A stretch of DNA of 64,000 nt, taken from the NCBI RefSeq assembly GCF_026212465.1, contig NC_080063.1:5010755-5074754 (forward strand). The letters run 5' to 3'. A model generated the notes under the pieces. That model searched no databases. It saw only the letters and a list, made by a program, of their open reading frames with translations, and was not told the origin of the DNA. Made by a program: the position numbers and the translations under genes. This DNA comes from Amaranthus tricolor. Lineage: Eukaryota; Streptophyta; Magnoliopsida; Caryophyllales; Amaranthaceae. Positions 24,174 through 34,373 of this stretch are shown in pieces (the stretch's first letter is position 1; each line of letters opens with the position of its first letter).

Positions 24174-24488
24174 CGGCCTGTTTGGTTAAAGGTACTAATT
24201 AGTGGTAATAGAAATAATTTGTAATGTAAATATTCATGATTTGTATCATGTCATTCCCATGGTAATGAAAATTTGATCGTAAAAAAGTTTTTTTGTTTAC
24301 AAATTTTCATTACCACCTAATACGAAATATTCAAATGGTAATGCATTGGAATAGAATTTGTGAAGAAAATGAGATTTTTGAAGGAAAATAAGCATGTTCA
24401 TTAAATTTTTTAAGAGATATTTCAATAAAAATTACACTAACTTTTCATTATCATTTCCACCATTTAGTATCGATTACCAAACGGGCCA
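24174..24488. mobile_element. Tourist-like MITE, 'CGGCCYGTTTGG' family, copy 3
   Basis: The left CGGCCTGTTTGGTTAAAGG and right-complement TGGCCCGTTTGGTAATCG ends are inverted repeats. TAA duplicates flank it (24171-24173, 24489-24491). 315 bp, the best preserved of the three copies. Confidence 0.85.
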
Positions 24489-24852
24489 TAAATAATTAGA
24501 CAAAAGAGTATATGTTGAGCCTCTAACGTAATATTCTCTCAACCCTCAATCTCTTTAAGTTTACATTTTATATATTAAGTTTTCACCATATAACCGATCA
24601 AAAAGCACTCATAAATTTTAATTCATAAAATACAATGTGGTTTCCTTTCCCAGCTTTAACAAGGGATTGACAGATTCTCTGACATTTTTGCAATGGAGCA
24701 AGTGACAAATGACAAATGAAAGCTGAAAGAAGATGAAACCATGTGAATATAATTTGTTTCTATAACAATATTGAAGAGGTGATTATGGCTTCTTATTGTA
24801 AGCTCATTTCTTTGTTTTTTTCCCCTTGCAAAGATAAATACAAACTCCAAAG

Positions 24853-25839
24853 TACAGCTGTTCAAAAGTGATCCGATTCGAAAATTCAAGCTGAAACTGA
24901 AAGTAAACCGACTTGAAAATGTGTTCCTTTTTAAGGTTTATTAAACCGACAGTTGTCGAATCGAAATTGTACCCGAACCTGTTGACAACCGAAAATTGGA
25001 AAGCTCAACCCGAGCTGTAACCGATTTTTGTAACCGACACATAACCGTTAACCGAGATTACTCGAACCTAATATTGACCGTTCCGAGTCATATCCGACCC
25101 AAATCATGCTCGAAATCGAATTTGATCCTGCTAAAACCGACTTAACCCAAACGAATTTTAGATCGAACTGCTGTAAACCTGAACCAATTTTTAACATAGA
25201 AATATGATAGACTCATATTTAATCATCTTATTAGTTAATCTAATAAAGTGTTAGATATTTTAATAAATTAAATTTTATAAATACATGGTTTCATATATTT
25301 AGAGTTAATAATCAATGGTCAATGTTTATTTAACTACTTTTAATCGAATTAGATGAAAATTGATAGAGCTTATAATTTTAATTTCCAGTCAAATAAGTAA
25401 AAGTAACAAAGTAATAATGATTACTAATTGATTTGCATTTTAACTATTTTGCTTTAAGTAAAGGGAATCTTGTTATTAATTAAAAAATAACTAACAACTT
25501 AATTTGATATTGATTCGATCGATTGTAATTAGTAATACGTAGCCGAATTCTGTTTCAAAAAAAAAAAATCCGAACCCGATTTGTACCCGACAAAATCGAA
25601 CCAATTAGTAACCGATGACAACCTGAGACCGATTGACATTCGACACGAACTTCAACCGACACCGAACCGATGCTAACCCGATAGCTTGAATAATTGATCT
25701 CCAATCGAACCGTGACTAACCGACTCGACTCGAGTGTAACCCATTGTAACATACTCCCGAAAAATAACCGATCCGAAATACAAGCAAACCGAATGACACC
25801 CGTCCAAAACCGACTTGATCACCCGAATGAACACCTCTA
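24853..25839. mobile_element. hAT-like non-autonomous element built of degenerate 'ccgaa' motifs
   Basis: It starts TACAGCTGTTCAAAAGTG and ends, complemented, TAGAGGTGTTCATTCGGG. The flanking 8-mers ctccaaag (24845-24852) and ctcctaag (25840-25847) match at 7 of 8 positions, as expected for hAT. Both ~350-bp arms are crowded with variants of aaccgaac/acccgaac, while the ~300-bp middle is plain AT-rich. The arms align with those of the element at 40439-44874. No ORF. Confidence 0.8.
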
Positions 25840-26431
25840 CTCCTAAGTCGGTAGCATTTGCTATAAACCAAAAAAAATAAAAGTGAAAAAATGTGATTTA
25901 TGAAAAATAGCAGAAATACTTATGAATTAGATCAAAAGATAAATAAAATTTATAGATGGGAATTAAATAAAAATTGTGGATCATGACTTAAAAATAAAAA
26001 TGTAGCAAATTTTATAAGACATAATTTCCACGTTTAAAAATATCTGTAACATTTGATTTTTTACGCAATTCAATGCATTAGTTCAATTCATCATATATCT
26101 AATTATGTATGATAAAAAAAATTTAAGAATTTAATATTAATAATCTTTGTATTGAGACGAATCAAATAAAATCTCATTTGTATATATTTTAATTCATAGA
26201 TTGAAAACTAATTACAACTTAAGAATGCTAAATAAATAGTATAATAAATATATTATTACAAGTAATTTAAAACAAATTAAGTATTAAAATAAAAAATATA
26301 GCAAAACAAATGAGGCGGAGATGATAGTCATAGTAGTGTAGTACGTATACACTTCTTTAACCGCCACTTGAGTTACCATTATGCATGAATGAAACTTCGA
26401 TGAAAGTTCGCAAGTGGGACCCACCGTAAGG

Positions 26432-27325
26432 CTTCTTAACTACATTTCCTCTTTAAACAAAAACAAAACCAGCCGCTATCGAATACATTAGAATGCATCC
26501 CGCTGTTTTGGTCAGTAACATATAAAAACTTGTGTTTTTATTCAACTTGATGAAGATGGTTCCAACTTCTACACTTGGGTCAGCCTCTTTCAACTTTATT
26601 GTCGGGCCAATCTTGTAGATTCTCATATCATTCCCGATGACTCTTTTAAAGTATCGGTCACCAAAAATTCCGATTGGCAATGTCTTGATAATATTGTTCG
26701 TACATGGATTTATGGTACTAATAGTCCCTCCCTTCTTGAATCGATTGTCCGTCCCAATGATAATGCTTTTGATGCTTGGACTCGCATTGAGAATAATTTT
26801 CAAAACAACAAAACTTCTCGTATTCTTCACCTTGAGTCTCAATTCAATGATATTTCTCTTGCTAACTTCCCCACTGTGAAGGCCTATTGTAATGAACTTG
26901 AGAATATTGCTACTTCTCTTAACAATCTTGGTGCTTCTATCTCCGACAATCGATTGACTCTTCAAGTTCTCCATGGTTTGACTCGGAACTACCGTACTTT
27001 TCGTTCCTTGGTACAACACATGAGTCCCGTGCCATCCTTTGATACTCTTCGCTCTATGTTAGAATTGGAAGAACATTCTCACCACCAAGATGTCTCTTCC
27101 CCTCATGACTTAGCTCTCGTCACTACTTCCAAACCATCAGTGGACCGTTCCGATACTTATGACTCTTGTGGTGGCTTTCATCACCGTGGTGGCCCCCGCC
27201 ACCACCGTCGTGGTGACCGGAACAGTCGAGGCAACCACCACGGCTTCAACCCCAGCAACTATGGTCATCAAGGGCCAAGATACAAAAATCAACAGCCTCC
27301 TCTCAAGCCCAGCCGTAACTCTTAC
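26432..27325 (+). pseudogene. Copia Gag (UBN2/retrotran_gag type), broken
   Basis: The reading begins near MHPAVLVSNI, breaks by a one-base shift at about 26523, then continues openly as IQLDEDGSNFYTWVSLFQLY. It runs through WTRIENNFQNNKTSRI, YCNELENIATSLNNLG and LHGLTRNYRTFRSLV to a Gly/Arg/His-rich tail (about 27170-27260) where the zinc knuckle usually sits. These are the conserved blocks of plant copia Gag. No clear CCHC knuckle is visible before the MULE insertion at 27326. Confidence 0.85.
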
Positions 27326-27843
27326 GAAAATTTGAAAAAAAAAGATTATTTAACAACTTTATTCAAAAAAAAAGCTTCGTTCAAACTTTATTCTCAAAAT
27401 AAGCGTCCTTGCCTCTAAACCTAGGCTTGGTGTATACTCGCACTACTAACAGCAAATTAAAAGAAATAGTCAAAAATTTAGTCAAGAGATACTGTTAATA
27501 ACAGCGACCTAATGTTTGACTGGTCAAACATAATGTCGCTTTTACTAACAGCAACATATCCCTTGACTTGGTTTGACTTTTGTTGATCTTTTTGTATGAT
27601 TTAAACTAATCGTTGTAAAATTGAAAAATTGCCGTTATGAAGTTGAAAATTGCCGTTGTTATTATGTTCTATAAATAACTCCATCATCTCCCTACTTCAT
27701 TGTATCAAAACTCCATCATTCTTGTTCTAGTTAATCGATTTTGAAGGTAATATAAAGTATTATGTTAGTATTATTCTCAATTTATAAATATTAATATTAT
27801 TTTTGAATGTTTACTTATGTTACTATATCATATGTGTTCCGTA

Positions 27844-28139
27844 GATGTCACAGGAGCATTCTATTGAAGAGTTTTGTGATTGTGGTTATGAAGTTGAGAT
27901 GTACAGATTGCAGCGACGTCGATCCTAGCCGTGATTTTGTTGCTTGTCCTTTCTACTTGGATGAAGGATTTGGATGCACGTACTTTAGGTGGGTTGCTCC
28001 GAAGGGTACCAAATCGCTTGAAAATGAAAAACAAGAGCTTAAAGATGAGGTATTGAATCTCAAGAGACAAATAGATGAAATGGAACATAGGAAAGAAGAG
28101 ACTGAAAGAATTATGAGAAAGTTGAAGAAGCAATATTAG
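27844..28139 (+). pseudogene. GRF-type zinc-finger plus coiled-coil protein, one frameshift
   Basis: From the ATG at 27844 the frame reads MSQEHSIEEFCDCGYEVEM. It must then shift frame at about 27898 to continue as RCTDCSDVDPSRDFVACP and GCTYFRWVAP. Together these give the GRF zinc-finger layout (C-x-C-G, then R-x-F-x-x-C, then C-x-F-x-W). The C-terminus (LENEKQELKDEVLNLKRQID and on to a TAG-type end at 28139) is a strong heptad-like coiled coil. Small GRF/coiled-coil proteins of about 100 aa are common in plant transposons, and their role is unknown. An alternative 110-aa frame from 27807 is open through the GRF C-half but loses the first cysteines. Confidence 0.6.
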
Positions 28140-28823
28140 TTAACGGCGGTGGTTTAACTTAACGAATGAACTATGTAATTTGATGTGGATTCGTAGAACA
28201 TGAATGAAATTGTGTTGAATTTTCGAGAGCATTTTCCCTATTTGAATATGATTGTCTGTTTGTTTTTGATTAAATTCATACTGCATTCTTGGCGGAATGA
28301 TTCATTGCCGAAAACTCTGAGTACTTAACATCATTTCATTCATAATAAATGTGTGAAAATACGATAAAAATATATACATCTACATGTATATTACAAATTA
28401 TACACAAAAGTCCAAATGTTACAAATATTAAATATGCACAAATGTTCAATATATACAAAATGTCACTAATGTTTAATATATACAAACAGTATACTAATGC
28501 TAATCCTCCTCCTGTACCCTGTCTAACTGTGACGGTTTACGACGCCTCCTACGATAGTAAGAGGCCGTCGCATGATGCTCGGGGTAGGGGAGGTGATTGA
28601 TACTGTGATGATCCAGCACCTTGTGAGGACCTGACACAATAGTCGGGGCACGTTAAGTCTACCTCCTCAAGATGAATGTCGGCATGATAAGAAGATGACC
28701 CCTGCTCGTCCATAGTGGTGTCGGGCACAGCGACTTCTGGAATGAAGTTCTGAAACTGTGTTTGCATTAAAACTGATGACAGATGCAATGCCCTGTGCTT
28801 GCATTAAGTCCCTAGGATAATAA

Positions 28824-29549
28824 TCAACGTTGACGAATACTTATAAAGTGTGTCATCGTCGGTGCTGCGGGAGCGTACTGGGCTGCCACGATGATACCTC
28901 GTGGTGTCATCCATCGACGAGTGATGGAGAGGAACCACGGTATGTATTCCGCTGAAGTAGGTGCGCCTATAGCCTCGATCGGCGCACCTTGGGCCAACAG
29001 CTCCAGCCTGTGATCCCAACGAGCTATCTGGCGCCAGTTGATCTCCAACCAGTTCTTGGGCTCCTTACCCTTGCGTGAGCTGTGATGGAGATCCGCCATT
29101 GTGTCACAAGGCGGCGGGATGCCCTGTACCATCCCGAATTGGCGCAGTACGCGCTCAGGGAGATGCACTTTGACTATGTCGAAGCATATCCAAGGTACAG
29201 AGGCTCTTCACGCCCCTGACAAGATCCCTGAGTTCTGAGGCAATGCAGCGTATGCCTCAGCGGGGTAAGGGTCCCATCGAAACTACACGTGAAAGTGTAA
29301 TTAATAAATTACGCAATATGATAGTTACAAGACAAGTTGTAGTGAAGTTTTTACCTGGTCAGCTCGAAGTAGATCGAGTTGATCGCGGTAGAACCCCACG
29401 CCTGATCTTTTGTGGGTCCTTGTACGACTATCAAAGGACCACCGCGATCCATACGGCACATGTGGGGGTGGAAGAATTGGTGGCAAAAATGCACTACGTC
29501 CCACAATCCTCATCGGTTGCCCAATGAGAACGTGCTCCCACGCCCAAAG
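28824..29549 (-). pseudogene. Plant mobile domain (PMD, aminotransferase-like) fragment
   Basis: Two minus-strand exons can be read. The first, 29355-29549, opens after a tag acceptor as LWAWEHVLIGQPMR and ends FYRDQLDLLRADQ at a gtaaaa donor. The second starts at 29282 with FRWDPYPAEAYAALPQ, hits a TGA at 29208-29210, then goes on in the same frame: RASVPWICFDIVKVHLPERV, RQFGMVQGIPPP, ARWDHRLELLA and YIPWFLSITRRWMTP. These are the signature blocks of the PMD found in MAIN-like host proteins and in MULE/gypsy transposons. The TGA sits where the family has Trp. The 5' part of the domain is missing. Confidence 0.75.
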
Positions 29550-29674
29550 CTATGAATTGCATATATAAGTGAGTAAACGACTCTCAAAAACAAATTAAGA
29601 GAAAATCGTTAACATGTAAAGTTAACATGTAAAGCGTCTACATATAACTCTAAAGAAGGAATAGAGGTAGACTT

Positions 29675-29947
29675 TTAATACTCCCACATTACATCTATAG
29701 CCTCCTCATCCTCAATCGGATGAGCTAACAATTCTCCACTCATAGTGTACTTAAAACTTACATTAAAAGTACTTCTTGTAGTGTCAATGCCAATCTTAGA
29801 GCATATAAGATGTTTAAATTCATTCAAATCCATGTTTGAGTTGCATGCAAACAGTTTACGTCTTCCCCCAACATACTTAACATTGCTACTACTTGATAGA
29901 ATTGAACTATTCCAAAAACATACAACAGTCACACGAAATGAAGCCAT
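29675..29947 (-). CDS. MuDR/MULE transposase N-terminal (PB1-like) domain ORF
   Basis: A 90-aa frame from the Met at 29947 (an upstream in-frame Met lies at 30001). It reads MASFRVTVVCFWNSSILSSS, then VKYVGGRRKLFACNSNMDL, FKHLICSKIGIDTT and a tail ending DVMWEY. The pattern (short beta strand, K-Y-x-G-G, hydrophobic helix 'F-x-x-L-I-C', acidic 'EDEEAIDVMW') resembles the PB1-like N-terminus of plant MuDR-type transposases. The WRKY-like and DDE regions that should follow are absent, so this is a detached or truncated first exon. It lies just upstream of the PMD fragment on the same strand and may have been its 5' exon. Confidence 0.5.
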   Translation of the reverse strand: MASFRVTVVCFWNSSILSSSSNVKYVGGRRKLFACNSNMDLNEFKHLICSKIGIDTTRSTFNVSFKYTMSGELLAHPIEDEEAIDVMWEY

Positions 29948-30722
29948 TTCTACAATAATACGTACAAAATCAACATCACCATCAAGTTCATAAGAAAGCA
30001 AGTATATTGTTCAAAATTAGGGTTTGCATTCAAATATTCTCTACATTAAATTCAAACATTTTCTACATTAAATTCATGAACAAACAACCACATTATGAAA
30101 ATCATAACAAATAACAAGTACATTTGACATATTTATAGAGTTTAAGTATAGATGACCACTTTAAATGAAATACTTTTAAAAAATAAAAAAAACTAAAAAA
30201 TTTATAATAAAAAGGTACCTTAATAAGCTGTAGATCACCAAGGAGTAGTAATTTGCAAGTTTATGAACCTGCATTTAATTGAAACTTCATGAATAAATAT
30301 AAACCCTAAATTTTCGAAAAAAGAAAAAAAAATATTACCTGAAGTGAATGTAGTAAGATGACGGGACTAATTGGTAGTACAAACTTGAAATTTGATGAGA
30401 TTAATTGAAGGATTGAAGTTTATTTTAATGGTGGAAAGAAGAGGGAGATTTTCGTGGGTTGTTAGGGCTCTCAACGAAGTAAGTGAAATGAGGAAGAAGG
30501 AGCTTCAGCACAAATTTAGAACGCATGAAGTCACTGTTAGTAACAACGACTTGACCCTGGAATAAATTTTTGACCATTTTGTTACATTTCGTTATTAGTA
30601 AGTGCGAGTATACACCAAGCCTAGGTTTGGAGGCAAGGACGCTTATTTTGGGAATAAAGTTTAAACGAAGTTTGTTTTTTGAATAAAGTTGTTAAATAAT
30701 CTTATTTTTTTCAAATTTTCTA

Positions 30723-33700
30723 ACTCTTACTCTTCAGGCCCACATTTCTTTCCTTGGTAGCAGGGCCCTTGGCCTTACTGGGCTTCCCCCTTGGGCCCAG
30801 TCTCCTCCCCCTTTTCCTAGTTCTTTTTGGACTCCTCCAAAGCAAGGTTCTCATACCAATACTTCAGCTGCTGGGCTTCTTGGTCCAAGACCAGCCCAAA
30901 ATTATTGTTCGGGGTCTACTTCGTCTATGAACTACTCTCTTACGGATATTGATCAAGCCATGCACACCCTCTCCTTATCTTCTCCGGATGAGCAATTCTA
31001 TATGGACACCGGTGCAACTTCCCACATGACTCGTTCTCAATGTACTTTAATGCATTATTCTCCTTTCAAGCGTCATTTAAGTCATGCTATTATTATTGCT
31101 AATGGTCACATGATTCCGGTTCATGGTCACGGGCATCTCCCTCTCTCCTCATCTCCTAAATCCCTTACCCTTAACAATATTTTACATGCCCCTTGTCTTA
31201 TTAAAAATCTCATCTCCGTTCGCAAATTTACTCATGATAATATGAATTCTATTGAATTTCATCCTTTTGGCTTTTCTGTGAAGGATTTGGCCACGGGGAA
31301 CATCGTTTTGAGATCTAACAGCACTGGTGATCTTTATCCGTTTCACCCAACACATGGAGCTTCCATCCCATCAACCACATCTTTAGCCTTTTCTGTTTTA
31401 TCTTCTAGTATTTGGCATTCTCGTTTGGGTCATCCGGGTAATGCAATTTTAGATTTCTTGTATTCTTCAAATTCTATTAAATGTAATAAAAATCCATCTT
31501 TTGTTTATCATTCTTGTTCTTTGGGAAAACATGTCAACTTGCCTTTTGTCAACTCTAAATTTTTAAGCACTCAACCATTTGAGATTCTTCATAGTGATAT
31601 ATGGACTTTCCCAGTTTCAAGTCCTTCAGGTTACAAATATTATGTTCTTTTCCTTGATCATTATTCTAATTTTTTATGGACTTTTCCTTTATTCCGCAAA
31701 TCTCAATTTGTGAATTTTAATACATTCGTCAATACTCAATTTGATCTTAAAATCAAATCATTTCAATGTGATCATAGAGGTGAATTCGATAATAAACTTT
31801 GTCACCAATTTTGTGCTACTCGGGGTATTGTTCTTCATTATTCTTGTCCTCAAACCTCATCTCAAAATGGAAAGTCTGAATGAAAAATTCGCACCATTAA
31901 TAACATCACTCGTACCTTATTATGTCATGCTTCTCTTCCACCATCCTTTTGGCCTCACGCCTTAAATACGGCCACCTATCTTCTCAACATTCTCCCATCT
32001 AAGTTGCTTTGCAAATTTAACTCCCACACATCTTCTCTACCGCAAATCTCCTTCTTACTCTCATCTCCAGGTTTTTGGGTGTCTATGTTTTCCCCTTATT
32101 TCTTCCACAAAAATTCATAAATTACAACCTCGCTCCTCTCCATGTGTCTTTTTGGGTTATCCCTCTTCGCATCGAGGTTACAAGTGCTATGATCTCTCCT
32201 CGCACAAAATAATCATTTCTCGTCATGTGCTTTTTGATGAGGCCTATTTTACTTTGGCCCATTAATACACACTCTTACCTCCCAATACAATTTTTTAGAT
32301 AATAATCCTCCTTCCCTTTTGCTTCTTTCATCCGGCCCAGCACCAGCACAGCTCCAGCCCAACACATACCATCCCCCATCCTCACCTACTAGGCCAGCAT
32401 CCAGCCCAGCGGACACTAACCCAGCCCGGACTCCTCTTTTCTCCTCCTTCTTTTGTTTCTGGGCCCCCACCTCCATCCAGCCCACCTAATTTCCCTATCC
32501 CCCATACCCCTGCTGGGCCTGCTTGTGATGGCCAAACCCCATCTCCCTCTAGCCCACCATCCCCCCCATCACCTCCCACTCCTCCCTCCCCTCCTGGCAT
32601 GGTTACCCGTAGTTAGCATGGTATTTTTAAACCCAACCCCAAATATATCTCCCAAGCCCTATCTGTTTCTTTTTCTCCCATTCCCAAAAATCTCGTCCAT
32701 GCCCTTCAGGACCCAAACTGAAAACAGGTTATGGAGGAAGAGTTTGATGCTTTACTTGAGAATCGTACTTGGGAGCTTGTACCTAAGCCCCCTCATGATA
32801 ATATTATTCGGTCATTATGGATATTCTGGGTGAAGACTAAGTCTGATGGTACTTTTGAGCGCTATAAAGCGTGTCTTATTGGTGACGGTAAGTCTCAAGA
32901 GGAGGGAATTGATTGTGCTGAGACTTTTAGCCCGGTTGTCAAACCCATATCTATTCGTATTGTTTTAAGCATTGTTTTGTCCAAATCTTGGCCTATTCAT
33001 CAACTGGATGTTAAAAATGCATTTCTCCATGGTCACTTGAATGAAACTGTGTATATGCATCAACCTTTGGGTTTCCGGGATCGCACTCGACCTGATCATG
33101 TGTGTCTACTTCGTAAGTTTCTTTATGGTCTAAAGCAGTCCCCTCGAGCGTGGTATCAACAGTTTGCTGATTTTGTGGCTACCATCAGTTTTCGTAATAG
33201 AATTTCTAATAACTTTTTATTTGTTTATTTCCATGGCTCTGACATTGCATATATTCTCTTATATGTGGATGACATTATACTTACTGCCTCATCTGATTCT
33301 CTTCGTCAGTCCATTATGTTTACATTGAGTTCAGAATTTGCAATGAAGGACTTGGGTCCTCTTAGTTATTTTTTGGGTATTGCTGTTTCTCAGAATTCTG
33401 CAAGCCTTTTTCTCTCTCAACACAAATATGCTTCTGAGATCCTTGACAAAGCTGGCATGTCTCAATGCAAGCTTGCTCCTACTCCAGCTGTTACTTCTGG
33501 AAAACTTTGTGCCAATGCTGGTTCTCCGTGCGATAATCCCACTTTGTATCGAAGTCTGGCTAGCGCCCTGCAGTATCTTACTTTCACTCGCCCAGATATT
33601 TCTTATGTTGCTCAATAAGTTTGTCTATTCATGCATTATCCTCGGGTTGAACATATGGCTGCTATTCACCATATTCTTCGATACATTCAAGGCACTCTTA

Positions 33701-34218
33701 ATTACGGTCTACAATTATATAAGTCACCCATCTCTTCTCTCTTGTCCTATACTGATGTTGATTGGGGTGGTTGTCCTGATACCCGCCACTCTGCTTTTGG
33801 CTACTGTGTTTTCTTGAATAATAATCTGATCTTTTCGTCAACCTACAGTCTCTAAATCCAGTGCCGAAGCGGAATACCGGGGTGTTGCTAATGTTATCTC
33901 TGAAACTTGTTGGGTTCGCAACTTACTACTCGAGCTCCATTGTCCTATTTATACGGCTACTCTAGTTTACTGCGACAATGTTAGTGTTGTTTATTTATCA
34001 GAAAACCCTGTTCATCATCAATGCACTAAACACATTGAGATGGATATCCACTTTGTTCGTGAAAAATTCAAGTGTGGTGCTGTTCGCGTTCTTCATGTTC
34101 TCTCTCGGTTTCAGATTGCCGACATTTTTACCAAGGGTCTTCCGCAAGTCCTCTTCGATGACTTTCGCTTCAGTCTCAGCGTCCGCAAACCTCCCGATTC
34201 GACTGCGGGGGTGTGCTA
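30723..34218 (+). pseudogene. Copia Pol (protease, integrase, RT, RNase H), broken
   Basis: The frame is open from 30723 to a TGA at 31881-31883. It contains protease YMDTGATSHM, pre-integrase WHSRLGHPG and integrase LHSDIW, YYVLFLDHYSNFLW and FQCDHRGEFDN. Past the stop, integrase resumes (KIRTINNITRTLLC), with another shift near 32010. A proline-rich linker follows, then RT from 32731: DVKNAFLHGHLNETVYM, YGLKQSPRAWY and the catalytic YVDD in LLYVDDIILTAS. A TAA lies at 33616-33618. RNase H blocks follow with a further shift (SKSSAEAEYRGVANV, HIEMDIHFVREK). At least four lesions make the polyprotein non-functional. Confidence 0.88.
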
Positions 34219-34373
34219 GAATATTATCATTACTAGAATAGAATTATTAGAATATTTTGTAAAAATTCATATCTTAGATATTATTTTGCAAATATTTAGT
34301 TTCCTAAAATTCTTGATTGTATTTTGTATATATTCTATTCTCATGAAATGAAATGGCAAGCAAAAATCATTTC
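34212..34373 (+). repeat. Putative 3' LTR of the copia element
   Basis: Right after the polypurine-like gcgggggtg comes TGTGCTAGAATATTATC, a typical copia LTR opening, followed by AT-rich sequence with a TATA-like run. The end is a guess, because no 5' LTR is present for comparison. Confidence 0.45.

Larger units (their letters stand above)
27326..30720. mobile_element. 3.4-kb Mutator-like element with ~120-bp TIRs carrying GRF and PMD gene relics
   Basis: The left arm begins GAAAATTTGAAAAAAAAAG, and the right-arm complement begins GAAAATTTGAAAAAAATAAG. The arms stay nearly identical for about 120 bp, including 'cctaggcttggtgtatactc'. The exact 10-bp duplication taactcttac flanks it (27316-27325 and 30721-30730). 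The insertion lies inside copia Gag-Pol. Internal content is a GRF-like ORF (+, 27844-28139), a PMD fragment (-, 28824-29549) and a MuDR-N-terminus-like ORF (-, 29675-29947). No DDE transposase core was found, so mobility would depend on enzyme supplied elsewhere. A short relative lies at 15754-16220. Confidence 0.88.
26432..34373 (+). mobile_element. Decayed Ty1/copia retrotransposon split by a MULE
   Basis: Domains run in copia order: Gag (26432-27325), then protease, GAG-pre-integrase, integrase, reverse transcriptase and RNase H (30723-34218). A polypurine-like tract (gcgggggtg, 34206 on) then leads into an apparent 3' LTR starting at about 34212. No matching 5' LTR or primer site is seen upstream of Gag, so the left end is truncated. 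Several frameshifts and stops make it inactive. The MULE at 27326-30720 interrupts it with a perfect target duplication. Confidence 0.88.

Noticed and set aside
26453..27019. 188-aa minus-strand ORF
   Set aside because: It is the antisense shadow of the copia Gag coding sequence, which gives clear conserved blocks on the plus strand.
32249..32600. Gly-rich minus-strand ORFs
   Set aside because: Antisense of the proline-rich linker between copia integrase and reverse transcriptase.
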